Made by a program: the position numbers and the translations under genes
DNA from: Parasphingorhabdus sp. SCSIO 66989
Lineage (GTDB): Bacteria > Pseudomonadota > Alphaproteobacteria > Sphingomonadales > Sphingomonadaceae
Direction: 5' to 3'
DNA: 64,000 nt
Assembly: GCF_032852305.1 (NCBI RefSeq)
Contig: NZ_CP136594.1
Location: 186,001 to 250,000, forward strand
Shown: piece by piece, positions 47,254 through 54,745 of the stretch
Layout of the letters: each line of letters starts with the position of its first letter
How positions within the stretch are numbered: position 1 is the stretch's first letter
Notes under the pieces: generated by a model
The model's database searches: none
Seen by the model: only the letters and a program-made list of their open reading frames with translations
What the model was told of the DNA's origin: nothing

Positions 47254-47954
47254 CAGGCATTCTCCTGCCGGTTGGTGACGAATTCGATTCGCTTGGGCAC
47301 CGCCGCCTTGACAATGCGCTGCACGAAGATGCCCGGCGTATGCACCTGGTCCGGCGGGATGGCCCCGTTGGGCACAATCTCTTCGACCTCGACAATGGTC
47401 AGCCGGGCGCAGGTTGCCATCATCGGGTTGAAATTGCGCGCGGTCTTGCGGAACAGCAAATTGCCCTGATAGTCGGCTTTCTCGGCCCGGATCAGCGCCA
47501 CATCGGCGCGGATGCCGCGCTCCTGAATATAGGTTTCGCCGTCAAACTCTTCATGCTTCTTGCCCTCGGCAATCACCGTGCCGACACCGGTCTTGGTATA
47601 AAAGGCGGGGATACCGGCACCACCGGCGCGCAATCGTTCGGACATTGTGCCCTGCGGACTGAATTCCAGCTCGATTTCCCCCGCCAGATAGGCCTTTTCA
47701 AAGGTTTTGTTGTTGCCGACATAGGAGGAGATCATCTTGGCGATCTGGCCGCGCTCGATCAGCTTGGCGAGACCAATGCCATCGATACCGGCATTGTTGG
47801 ACACCACCGTCAGCCCGGTAACGCCGGTCTCGGCCAGCGCATCGATCAGACTTTCGGGCATACCGCAAAGGCCGAAACCGCCACAGGCGAGCAGCATGTT
47901 ATCCTTGACCTGACCGTCCAGCGCCGATGCAGCAGACTCGAATATCTTGTTCAC
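47253..47954 (-). CDS. pcaI: 3-oxoadipate CoA-transferase subunit A
   Basis: Protein of 233 residues, partner of the gene above. [17 protein letters not shown] is the CoA-binding loop, and [14 protein letters not shown] and [16 protein letters not shown] are alpha-subunit marks. The start is GTG at 47954 ([12 protein letters not shown]), where homology begins and GGAGAG stands eight bases upstream; an open leader to 48074 is read from the NrtS-like gene. It overlaps that gene by four bases. Confidence 0.88.
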   Translation of the reverse strand: MNKIFESAASALDGQVKDNMLLACGGFGLCGMPESLIDALAETGVTGLTVVSNNAGIDGIGLAKLIERGQIAKMISSYVGNNKTFEKAYLAGEIELEFSPQGTMSERLRAGGAGIPAFYTKTGVGTVIAEGKKHEEFDGETYIQERGIRADVALIRAEKADYQGNLLFRKTARNFNPMMATCARLTIVEVEEIVPNGAIPPDQVHTPGIFVQRIVKAAVPKRIEFVTNRQENA

Positions 47955-48220
47955 GAAGTGCTCTCCAGCGATGACCGTCCGGGCGGTGCGTTTTGTATTT
48001 CGACGATAAAGGCGGCGGTGGAATAGGATGACACCGAATAGGGCACGGCATAGGTCAACACGATCTTCCACCAATAGGGCCAGTCCCCGATCAGGATGGC
48101 ATCACCGTGGTTGAGCAGCACCAGCAACGTGCCGACAATCATACTCACTTTGATCGCGCGCCTGATCGTGACCGGCAGCAGCAGCGCACCCCAAAAACTG
48201 GTGTCTTGCGGCACCGTCAT
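47951..48220 (-). CDS. NrtS-like small membrane protein within the aromatic operon
   Basis: Protein of 89 residues from the ATG at 48220. It matches the NrtS family in its core: RRAIKVSMIVGTLLVLLNHGDAIL (helix 1 with N-x-G-D) and WWKIVLTYAVPYSVSSYS (helix 2 with Y-x-VPY-x-VS-x-Y). NrtS proteins form small channels or transporters for nitrate/nitrite in cyanobacteria. Here it overlaps the thiolase gene by four bases and the CoA-transferase gene by four bases, so it is translated as part of the ortho-pathway operon. Substrate unknown; an organic anion is possible. Earlier starts (48265) fall inside the thiolase gene. Confidence 0.8.
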   Translation of the reverse strand: MTVPQDTSFWGALLLPVTIRRAIKVSMIVGTLLVLLNHGDAILIGDWPYWWKIVLTYAVPYSVSSYSTAAFIVEIQNAPPGRSSLESTS

Positions 48221-49431
48221 ACCGCCTCCAGCGCCAGTGCCGCGCCCTGACCGACGCCGACGCACATGGTGGCCAGCGCCAATCGCCCCTTGCGGCGCTT
48301 GAGTTCACGCGCAGCCGTCATCGCGATGCGTGCGCCGCTCATACCCAGTGGATGGCCGAGTGCAATCGCGCCGCCATTGGGGTTGACATGATCGGCATCA
48401 TCGGAAACCCCGAGCTGCCGCAACACCGCCAGCGCCTGCGAGGCAAAGGCCTCGTTGAGTTCGATGACGTCATAATCTTCGGTGCTGATGGCGTGGCGCT
48501 GATTAAGCGCTTCCACCGCGCCGACAGGCCCGAAACCCATGATACGCGGGGCGATGCCCGCACTGGCAAAACCGACAATCCGTGCCAGCGGCGTCAGGCC
48601 ATGGCGCTGTATTGCGGTTTCGCTGGCGACGAGCATCGCCGCGGCACCATCATTGACGCCCGAGGAATTGCCGGCGGTGACCGTGCCGTTTTCGCGGAAC
48701 GGTGTCGGTAGCCGGGCAAGTTTTTCAAGGCTGGTATCGGCACGCGGATGCTCGTCCGCCGTCACGGTCTCGATCGTGCGTTTATCGATACGCACCTCGA
48801 TAGCGGCTATCTCCTCGCCCAGCCGTCCATCTTGCTGCGCCCTGGCCGCACGCTGTTGCGAGCGCAGTGCGAACGCGTCCTGATCCTTGCGCGAAATGTC
48901 GAAATCCGCGGCGACGTTCTCGCCGGTTTCGGGCATGGAGTCGGTGCCATAGGCCTTTTGCAAAGCGGGGTTGATAAAGCGCCAGCCGATAGTGGTGTCA
49001 TAGACTTCGGGGGTGCGCGAAAAAGCCTTGGCCGGTTTCGCCATGACGAAGGGCGCGCGCGACATCGATTCAACCCCGCCCGCCAGCACCAGATCGGCAT
49101 CGCCGGAGCGGATCATCTGGGCTGCGCTGGCGACTGCGTTGAGGCCCGATGCGCATAGCCGGTTCACGGTCACGCCGGGCACGGTTTCGGGCAGACCGGC
49201 GAGCAAGGCGGCCATGCGTGCGACATTGCGATTGTCCTCGCCCGCCTGATTGGCGCAACCGAAGATGATATCATCGATATCGTTCGGGTCGCATGACGAT
49301 GCTTCGGTCAGAACCGCATTGATGGCATGTGCCGCCAGATCGTCGGGGCGAACAGACGACAATATACCGCCATAGCGCCCTATCGCGGTGCGTTTGTTTT
49401 CGCATAGAAAGGCTGCATGTGTCTGGGTCAT
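48217..49431 (-). CDS. pcaF: 3-oxoadipyl-CoA thiolase
   Basis: Thiolase of 404 residues. The nucleophile cysteine is in NRLCASGLNAVASA, the histidine in GGAIALGHPLG, and the second cysteine in LATMCVGVGQG. DIDDIIFGCANQAGEDNRNVAR is typical of the 3-oxoadipyl-CoA type (PcaF/PaaJ). It would split 3-oxoadipyl-CoA into succinyl-CoA and acetyl-CoA. The ATG at 49431 overlaps the maleylacetate reductase stop (ATGA). Confidence 0.88.
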   Translation of the reverse strand: MTQTHAAFLCENKRTAIGRYGGILSSVRPDDLAAHAINAVLTEASSCDPNDIDDIIFGCANQAGEDNRNVARMAALLAGLPETVPGVTVNRLCASGLNAVASAAQMIRSGDADLVLAGGVESMSRAPFVMAKPAKAFSRTPEVYDTTIGWRFINPALQKAYGTDSMPETGENVAADFDISRKDQDAFALRSQQRAARAQQDGRLGEEIAAIEVRIDKRTIETVTADEHPRADTSLEKLARLPTPFRENGTVTAGNSSGVNDGAAAMLVASETAIQRHGLTPLARIVGFASAGIAPRIMGFGPVGAVEALNQRHAISTEDYDVIELNEAFASQALAVLRQLGVSDDADHVNPNGGAIALGHPLGMSGARIAMTAARELKRRKGRLALATMCVGVGQGAALALEAV

Positions 49432-50492
49432 TCGGGGCGCCTGCCTTCCCATGCATTGTGCAGAAGGGTCTCCAACGGTGCGGCTTCGAGCCGGCGCGGA
49501 TTATAATAGGGGTTTTCCAGAGTGAGCTGGATGGCCCGCTCTATGCCATCCTCGGGCATGCCCAGTTCGCGCAGCGATGTCGGCACGCCGGCATTTTTCG
49601 CGATATCGAACAGCGCTGCTGCCGGATTTTCCGATCCGGTTGCGCGTTTTAAGCGCTCCACCGCATCGGGAATGGCGGGCATATTATAGGTCAATGCATG
49701 CGGCAGAACCACGGTGTGCGTTTCGGCGTGGGGCAAGTCGAAACTGCCGCCGAGAACATGGCACAGCTTGTGATGCAGCGCGACGCCGCCCAGCCCCAGA
49801 CAGGTGGCGCAGAGCCATGCACCGTAAAGCGCATCACTACGCGCTTCGCGATCACGCGGGTCACCGGTTGACAGACGAGCAAGTGCGTCGGTGAGGGCGC
49901 TGATCCCGGCTTCGGCCATCAGGGACAGCACCGGATTGGCATTTTCGGCATAGATGGCCTCAACTGCATGGGCGATGGCGTTCATGCCGCTGGTGACGGT
50001 CATCGCTTCGGGCAGACCCAGCGTCAGGTCGACATCATAGATCACCGTTTCCGGGAGCACCCTGGGTGTCGACTGGGTGGTTTTCTGGCCGCCCTCAGTC
50101 TGGCCGATAATCGCCGTCATTTCAGAACCGGCATAGGTGGTCGGTATCACCAGCTGCGGCGCATCGTTGCGCAGCGCTATTGCCTTGCCCAAACCGATTG
50201 TCGAACCGCCGCCGAGTGAGACCACGCCATCCGCGCCGGACTCCTCGAAACGGCGCATGGCGCGATCAGTAACATCAACCGGAGTGTGCATCGCCGCTTC
50301 TGAAAAAACCCCTGCCGAACGCGCGCCCAGCGATTTTGATAGCGCTTGTGCATCCTCGCCCTGAAACTCTGTCGACAGTAGCAGCGCGCGATTGACGCCA
50401 AGGCGTTCGAGTTCGTCAGCGGTTTGCGATAATGTGCCCTCGCCAAAGATAACCCGCGCCGGGTTGGCGAGATAGGTGAAATTCCGGCTCAC
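49428..50492 (-). CDS. Maleylacetate reductase
   Basis: Iron-type alcohol dehydrogenase family protein of 354 residues. It begins FTYLANPARVIFGEGTLS, as in TfdF/ClcE/MacA enzymes, and has SLGGGSTIGLGKAIAL (NAD binding), PTTYAGSEMTAIIGQTE and GVALHHKLCHVLGGSFDLPHAETHTVVLPH. It reduces maleylacetate to 3-oxoadipate, the step that links the chlorocatechol branch to the ordinary one. Overlaps dienelactone hydrolase and thiolase genes by four bases each. Confidence 0.93.
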   Translation of the reverse strand: MSRNFTYLANPARVIFGEGTLSQTADELERLGVNRALLLSTEFQGEDAQALSKSLGARSAGVFSEAAMHTPVDVTDRAMRRFEESGADGVVSLGGGSTIGLGKAIALRNDAPQLVIPTTYAGSEMTAIIGQTEGGQKTTQSTPRVLPETVIYDVDLTLGLPEAMTVTSGMNAIAHAVEAIYAENANPVLSLMAEAGISALTDALARLSTGDPRDREARSDALYGAWLCATCLGLGGVALHHKLCHVLGGSFDLPHAETHTVVLPHALTYNMPAIPDAVERLKRATGSENPAAALFDIAKNAGVPTSLRELGMPEDGIERAIQLTLENPYYNPRRLEAAPLETLLHNAWEGRRPE

Positions 50493-51184
50493 GCAGCTAC
50501 TCGCGTAATATGAGAAAGCGCATCGCGGGCGATGTCCAGCTCGTCACTATTGTCGCTGTCGAGCAGCGGCAAGAAATTATGACCGACCTGCGGATAGACT
50601 TTAAGCGTCATCGCAGACACATCCGGTGCCATTTCGGTCAATTTGGCAATATTCTCGGTGCCGACCGAAGCATCTTCCTCGCCGAGCAGCATGGTGAACG
50701 GCTGGGTGACGCTGCTGATATAGTCGAACGGCACCTGCAAAGGGTCGCTATTGGGCAGGCCCTGGGGAAATCCGTAAAGCCCGACCAGATCGGCATCCAA
50801 GCCGCGTCGGGCCAGTTCAAAGACATAAAGCCCGCCAAGGCAGAAGCCGATAACCGCATCAATGCCTTGCTCTTTGGCAAAACTCTCGAAGCGATCAACA
50901 AACGCCTTGTCCGCTACCTGGTTGCGCCGCGCAAAGGCAGCTTCGCGGGTGTTTTCCGGAAGATCGCCCAGGCCAGCAAAGGTATCGACCAGGAAGACAT
51001 CTGCACCGGACTGCTGCAGCAAGGTAGCTAGGCCGCGATAGAAATCGTTGCAGCCATAAATATCGGGCAGCAGCGCGACTTTACGGCCATCAGGATTGGC
51101 GAAATGATAGCCTTCCACCGCATCTTTGAATTCTGTTGAAGCACTGGGCTGCGGAAAGGCGTTAATGGGTGCGCCATGGCACAT
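50489..51184 (-). CDS. Dienelactone hydrolase
   Basis: Alpha/beta hydrolase of 231 residues (carboxymethylenebutenolidase family). The nucleophile is C115 in GFCLGGLY, with an acid in LLGEEDASV and the histidine in QVGHNFLP. It would open dienelactone (from chloromuconate) to maleylacetate. It starts after the stem-loop at 51251, and its start codon is preceded by AGAACC-type purines, weak. Confidence 0.9.
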   Translation of the reverse strand: MCHGAPINAFPQPSASTEFKDAVEGYHFANPDGRKVALLPDIYGCNDFYRGLATLLQQSGADVFLVDTFAGLGDLPENTREAAFARRNQVADKAFVDRFESFAKEQGIDAVIGFCLGGLYVFELARRGLDADLVGLYGFPQGLPNSDPLQVPFDYISSVTQPFTMLLGEEDASVGTENIAKLTEMAPDVSAMTLKVYPQVGHNFLPLLDSDNSDELDIARDALSHITRVAA

Positions 51185-51250
51185 GACCGGTTCTCCCGTT
51201 CAGATCGAGACAAATATGCCGGGCCATAGCGACCCGGCGAGTTCTTTTTT

Positions 51251-51302
51251 GCACTGTCGGAACGATGCCCAAAAGGATACTGGGTCACCGTTCCGACAGT
51301 GC
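51251..51302. repeat. Perfect 14-bp inverted repeat between dioxygenase and hydrolase genes
   Basis: GCACTGTCGGAACG at 51251-51264 is mirrored exactly at 51289-51302, with 24 bases between them that can also pair (CCCA with TGGG). On the transcribed (minus) strand an A tract, not a T tract, follows, so it does not look like a terminator. It begins 15 bases after the stop of the dioxygenase gene and lies 67 bases before the hydrolase start. It may protect or separate the transcript. Confidence 0.7.
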
Positions 51303-51316
51303 AGAATAGTTACGGC

Positions 51317-52099
51317 TTAGGCAGCCATCTGGCTTTCGGCTTGTGGCTCGATCACCAGATCAGCCTCCAGCACACGCTTACCGTCTTCGATAAGCTCGGG
51401 ATAAATAAACTGCTCGGGGACAATGCCTTCGCAGCAATCGGAATGGGTATATTCATCCTCTGCGAAATACAGCTGCGTGGTGAGATCACGATAGCCCGGG
51501 TGACGCACTTTGAGGTGCACATGCGCAGGGCGCCAGCTATGCCGACCCATCATCTCGAGCAGCGCACCAGTTGGGCCGCTATCGGGAATCTTGTAGGCAA
51601 CCGGAACCGTGCTCTCAAACTGGTACTGACCCTGCGCATCGGTGCGCACCTTGCCGCGATAATAGTCAACCGGAATACCCTCATGGATGCCGCCATATTT
51701 GCCATCGGGCGTGGAGTTCCACATATCGACGAGAACATCGGCGAGTGGCTGGCCGTCAACATCCTTGACCGTGCCGCGGACAATCATCGGCTGGTCATCG
51801 GCATAGGCATCCATCGTCTTCATCTTGCCGTCTTCGAGAACCGGCGCTGAATCGAGGAAATAAGGGCCCTCCATATCCGATGGTGATGCCGCGGGATGGG
51901 CGTTCTGGTTAATCACACTCACAATTGACGTGTTGAGGAAAACATCAATGAAGAGCGGCAGTTCGCCAGATTCCGCGATCTTCATCATATAGCCGATGGC
52001 GGCGCGATATTCCTCAAAGCTGATATTCTCATCGCGCACGGCACCGCGGACCGCCTCGACGATGGTGCTTACTACCTGATCCAGTCGATTATTAGCCAT
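51317..52099 (-). CDS. Chlorocatechol-type intradiol 1,2-dioxygenase (TfdC/ClcA-like)
   Basis: Protein of 260 residues, the length of chlorocatechol enzymes rather than of catechol (about 310) ones. The N-terminal helical linker ends at INQNAHPAASPSDMEGPYFL; the iron ligands are expected at the Tyr of MEGPYFL-x or YYRGK (VDYYRGKVRTD) and the histidines of WRPAHVHLKV. STPDGKYGGIHEGIP and DCCEGIVPE also fit this subgroup. It opens the ring to (chloro)muconate. Start chosen at MANNRLDQVV (52099); the frame is open to 52291. A perfect LysR box lies 89 bases upstream. Confidence 0.9.
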   Translation of the reverse strand: MANNRLDQVVSTIVEAVRGAVRDENISFEEYRAAIGYMMKIAESGELPLFIDVFLNTSIVSVINQNAHPAASPSDMEGPYFLDSAPVLEDGKMKTMDAYADDQPMIVRGTVKDVDGQPLADVLVDMWNSTPDGKYGGIHEGIPVDYYRGKVRTDAQGQYQFESTVPVAYKIPDSGPTGALLEMMGRHSWRPAHVHLKVRHPGYRDLTTQLYFAEDEYTHSDCCEGIVPEQFIYPELIEDGKRVLEADLVIEPQAESQMAA

Positions 52100-52187
52100 T
52101 TCCTGTATTTCCTCTCCGTCGTGAAAGTGACGAAAAGGGTAAGCGCGATGGGGAAAGGCGTCTAATACCTTTTCCTGTGGCCGAAAA

Positions 52188-52202
52188 TACTGCGCGGGTA
52201 TT
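52188..52202. promoter_or_regulatory. LysR box ATAC-N7-GTAT before the dioxygenase gene
   Basis: ATACTGCGCGGGTAT is a perfect match to the ATAC-N7-GTAT site bound by CatR/ClcR/CbnR regulators. It is 89 bases upstream of the dioxygenase start. Confidence 0.75.
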
Positions 52203-52305
52203 GCATCATTCTGGTCAAGAGCGCCTTCAACCCTCGCCCACATAAGCACCAAATAACAATGTCGCCGCCCGAGCCCGAACTTGATGCGCAAGCGGTATCA
52301 TATTC

Positions 52306-52320
52306 GTACACCGAGAGTAT
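52306..52320. promoter_or_regulatory. Near-perfect LysR box before the cycloisomerase gene
   Basis: GTACACCGAGAGTAT differs from ATAC-N7-GTAT at one base. It lies 56 bases upstream of the cycloisomerase start, in the same divergent region as the site at 52188. Confidence 0.6.
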
Positions 52321-52375
52321 TTCCTGCCCTGCACGCGCCGCCTTAAGGTTCTATTGTGCAGAAGAAGGTATTCTT

Positions 52376-53521
52376 ATGAGTAAAGTCCAAATCGAGCGCG
52401 TCGAGACCGTTATCGTGGATTTGCCACTGAGACGGCAGCAGCGTTTTGCCGCTATCGGCGCTTCGACAACGGCCATAGTGCTGGTCAAGATATGGGCTTC
52501 TGGTGGCATTGTCGGTATCGGCGAAGGCTGTACGCCCTCGGGACCGTGGTGGTCGGGCGAGAGCGTTGAATCGATCAAGCTGAATATTGACGCACATATC
52601 GCCCCCTTGATCATCGGCAGGGATGTGTTTGATCTGCGCGGTATATCTGCCGAGGTTGATCGCAAGCTGTTCGGTAATCCCTTTGCCAAGGCGACGGTCG
52701 AGATGGCGCTGCTCGATATTCAGGGCAAGATTGCCGGTGTTCCGGTTCATGATCTGCTGGGCGGCAAACAGCGCTCCTCGCTGCCTTGTTCCTGGCCCTT
52801 GGCAACCGGCGATCCGGGTGAAGAGATCGAAGAGGCAAAAGAACATCTGGCGCAAAAGCGGTTCAAGCTGTTCAAGCTCAAAATGGGTTTTCTCGAACCA
52901 GAGACCGATGTTGCGCGCGCCTGCGCCATCGCAAAGGCGCTGGAAGGGAAAGCAAGCGTCAGGGTAGACCCCAATGAAAGCTGGGACGAGGCGACCTGCA
53001 AATGGGCCATGCCCCGAATGGCAGACGCCGGCATCGCTATGGTCGAACAGCCCATGGCCCGCTGGAATGTTGACGGTTTTGCGCGCATCACCGCGCAGAC
53101 AAAAATGGCCACAGCGGTCGATGAGAGCCTGTGCACCATGGATGATGCCTTGCGGCTTGGCCGTATGCACACCGCGGATCTGGTCTCTATCAAGGTGATG
53201 AAGCATGGCGGACTCACCAATGCTCGCCGCATAGCCGATATCGCCATTGCCAGCGGCATGTCGATTTATATGGGGACATTCCTCGAATGCTCGATCGGCA
53301 CAGCCGCCGGTATGCAACTTGCCGCAACCTTCAGCGATCTGCCTTATGGCGGCGAATTGTCCGGAGCCAATCTGATCGCCGAAGATATTGCGGTGCGGCC
53401 AGCGCGCTATGAGAATTTTGAGCTGCAGCTGGAAGAAGGCGTTGGGCTGGCGGCGGAGGTCGATGAGGACAAGGTCGAGGCGCTACGCCGCGACCGCAGC
53501 CGTCTCTCCATCGCTGTCTGA
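52376..53521 (+). CDS. Muconate/chloromuconate cycloisomerase (TfdD-like)
   Basis: Protein of 381 residues of the enolase superfamily, MLE subgroup. Catalytic KLKMG lysines, metal ligands in VDPNESWD, VEQPMA and AVDESLC, and the second base in SIKVMKHGG are present. ETVIVDLPLRRQQRF is the usual start. It would cyclise chloromuconate to dienelactone. The ATG at 52376 is preceded by AGAAGG; the frame is open to 52259. It is divergent from the dioxygenase gene and convergent with the LysR gene. Confidence 0.92.
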   Translation: MSKVQIERVETVIVDLPLRRQQRFAAIGASTTAIVLVKIWASGGIVGIGEGCTPSGPWWSGESVESIKLNIDAHIAPLIIGRDVFDLRGISAEVDRKLFGNPFAKATVEMALLDIQGKIAGVPVHDLLGGKQRSSLPCSWPLATGDPGEEIEEAKEHLAQKRFKLFKLKMGFLEPETDVARACAIAKALEGKASVRVDPNESWDEATCKWAMPRMADAGIAMVEQPMARWNVDGFARITAQTKMATAVDESLCTMDDALRLGRMHTADLVSIKVMKHGGLTNARRIADIAIASGMSIYMGTFLECSIGTAAGMQLAATFSDLPYGGELSGANLIAEDIAVRPARYENFELQLEEGVGLAAEVDEDKVEALRRDRSRLSIAV

Positions 53522-53547
53522 AAAGCGATTGCGATACAGAGGCCGCT

Positions 53548-54456
53548 CTATCTGTCGATCGCAAAGCGATCCGGCTGCTGCCGAATAGACCGCAGAACAC
53601 CGAGAAAACGCCGTAGTAACGCGCTGGTATCCGATTTTCGGTAAATGATGCTCACCGGGCAATCATCGGTCAGGGCGTCGGGCTGGAAGAAATCGACGCC
53701 ATACCAGTTCATGCCGATCATCGAGATCGGGACAACACAGACACCGGCGCCAATCGCCACCTGCATCAGCGCCGCGCGGCCATCCTCAACCACCATGGAT
53801 ATCGTCGGCGAAACACCCTCGCGCTTCAACATCGCGACAGTGGCATCAGCGAAATTCGGTCGGCCTGCAGATGGGAACAGGATCAGAGGTAACATGTCAA
53901 AAACATCACGCCAGTTGCTTTCATCAACGGCAATGCCGGCACTGGTCGGTACGCATAGAGCGACGCCCTCATTGATTACTTCCTCGATAACCAGTCCTGG
54001 CTCATTCGGATAGTAGCGCCCGAAACCGAGATGCAGCTGCCCTTGCTTGAGCGCATGCACCTGCTCCTTCTTGCTCATCCTGCGCAGCGAGAGATCGACC
54101 AGCGGATTGTCCTGTTTGAAAAGCTGCAATATGTGGGGGACAATCGAATAGGAAACCGAGCCAAAATAGCCGATTTCTATAACCCCGAGTTCGCCTTTCT
54201 GGGCCGCTTTTGTCCGTTCGGCTCCTCGCTCCATCTGCGCCAATATGGAGCGCGCATCCTCGAGAAAGACCTTGCCCGCTTCGGTCAGCTCGGTTCCCTT
54301 GCTGGTGCGTTTCAGCAATAACACGCCAAGCTCATCCTCAAGCTTGTGCATCTGGCGGGTTATCGGTGGTTGCGAGACATTCAGACGGCGCGCTGCATGG
54401 CCGAAGTTTTTCTCTTCAGCAACGGCCACAAAATAGCGCAACTGTCTGATTTCCAA
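53548..54456 (-). CDS. LysR-type activator of the ortho pathway (CbnR/ClcR-like)
   Basis: Protein of 302 residues. The HTH has MEIRQLRYFVAVAEEKNFGHAARRLNVSQPPITRQMHKLEDELG, read in pieces as the CatR/ClcR type, and the effector domain has YFGSVSYSIVPHILQLF and FPSAGRPNFADATVAMLKREG, close to chlorocatechol regulators. It would sense muconate or chloromuconate. Three boxes of its expected type lie in the cluster, one in its own divergent promoter, so it likely controls itself as well. Confidence 0.9.
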   Translation of the reverse strand: MEIRQLRYFVAVAEEKNFGHAARRLNVSQPPITRQMHKLEDELGVLLLKRTSKGTELTEAGKVFLEDARSILAQMERGAERTKAAQKGELGVIEIGYFGSVSYSIVPHILQLFKQDNPLVDLSLRRMSKKEQVHALKQGQLHLGFGRYYPNEPGLVIEEVINEGVALCVPTSAGIAVDESNWRDVFDMLPLILFPSAGRPNFADATVAMLKREGVSPTISMVVEDGRAALMQVAIGAGVCVVPISMIGMNWYGVDFFQPDALTDDCPVSIIYRKSDTSALLRRFLGVLRSIRQQPDRFAIDR

Positions 54457-54511
54457 ATCGGCCTCCCGGGTGTTGCAACCTGTCTAACAAGAGCAATGTT
54501 CCAATGTGGTA

Positions 54512-54526
54512 ATACCTAATCGGTAT
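54512..54526. promoter_or_regulatory. LysR box ATACC-N5-GGTAT between regulator and hydroxylase genes
   Basis: ATACCTAATCGGTAT is a perfect ATAC-N7-GTAT site with an added C/G pair. It lies 56 bases before the LysR gene start (54456) and 220 before the hydroxylase start (54746). No other gene is seen in 54457-54745. Confidence 0.75.
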
Positions 54527-54745
54527 GTAGCTGGCAAGCCGTGGACCGCTTGGCGATACCGTTCCTTTTCCGTCCTCCCCGGCAGTATCATGCTGTTTCA
54601 TATAGAAAAAGCAGCCCGCCTGAATGGTTCGGAATGGCCGACACTTCCTTCCGGTATGGAAATGAAACGGACAAGGTATTGGCCAGAAAGCAGCAATATT
54701 CGCATTTTTTCGGAAAAATTAAGGCACATGCGAGAGGAGATTTTC

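Noticed and set aside
51251-51302. The 14-bp inverted repeat as a transcription terminator
   Set aside because: On the strand of the operon it is followed by A residues, and the T run lies on the wrong side for minus-strand transcription.
51317-52099. Hydroxyquinol 1,2-dioxygenase as the identity of the intradiol enzyme
   Set aside because: Maleylacetate reductase next door would allow it, but the cycloisomerase and dienelactone hydrolase genes are needed only for the chlorocatechol route, and the protein is short like TfdC/ClcA.
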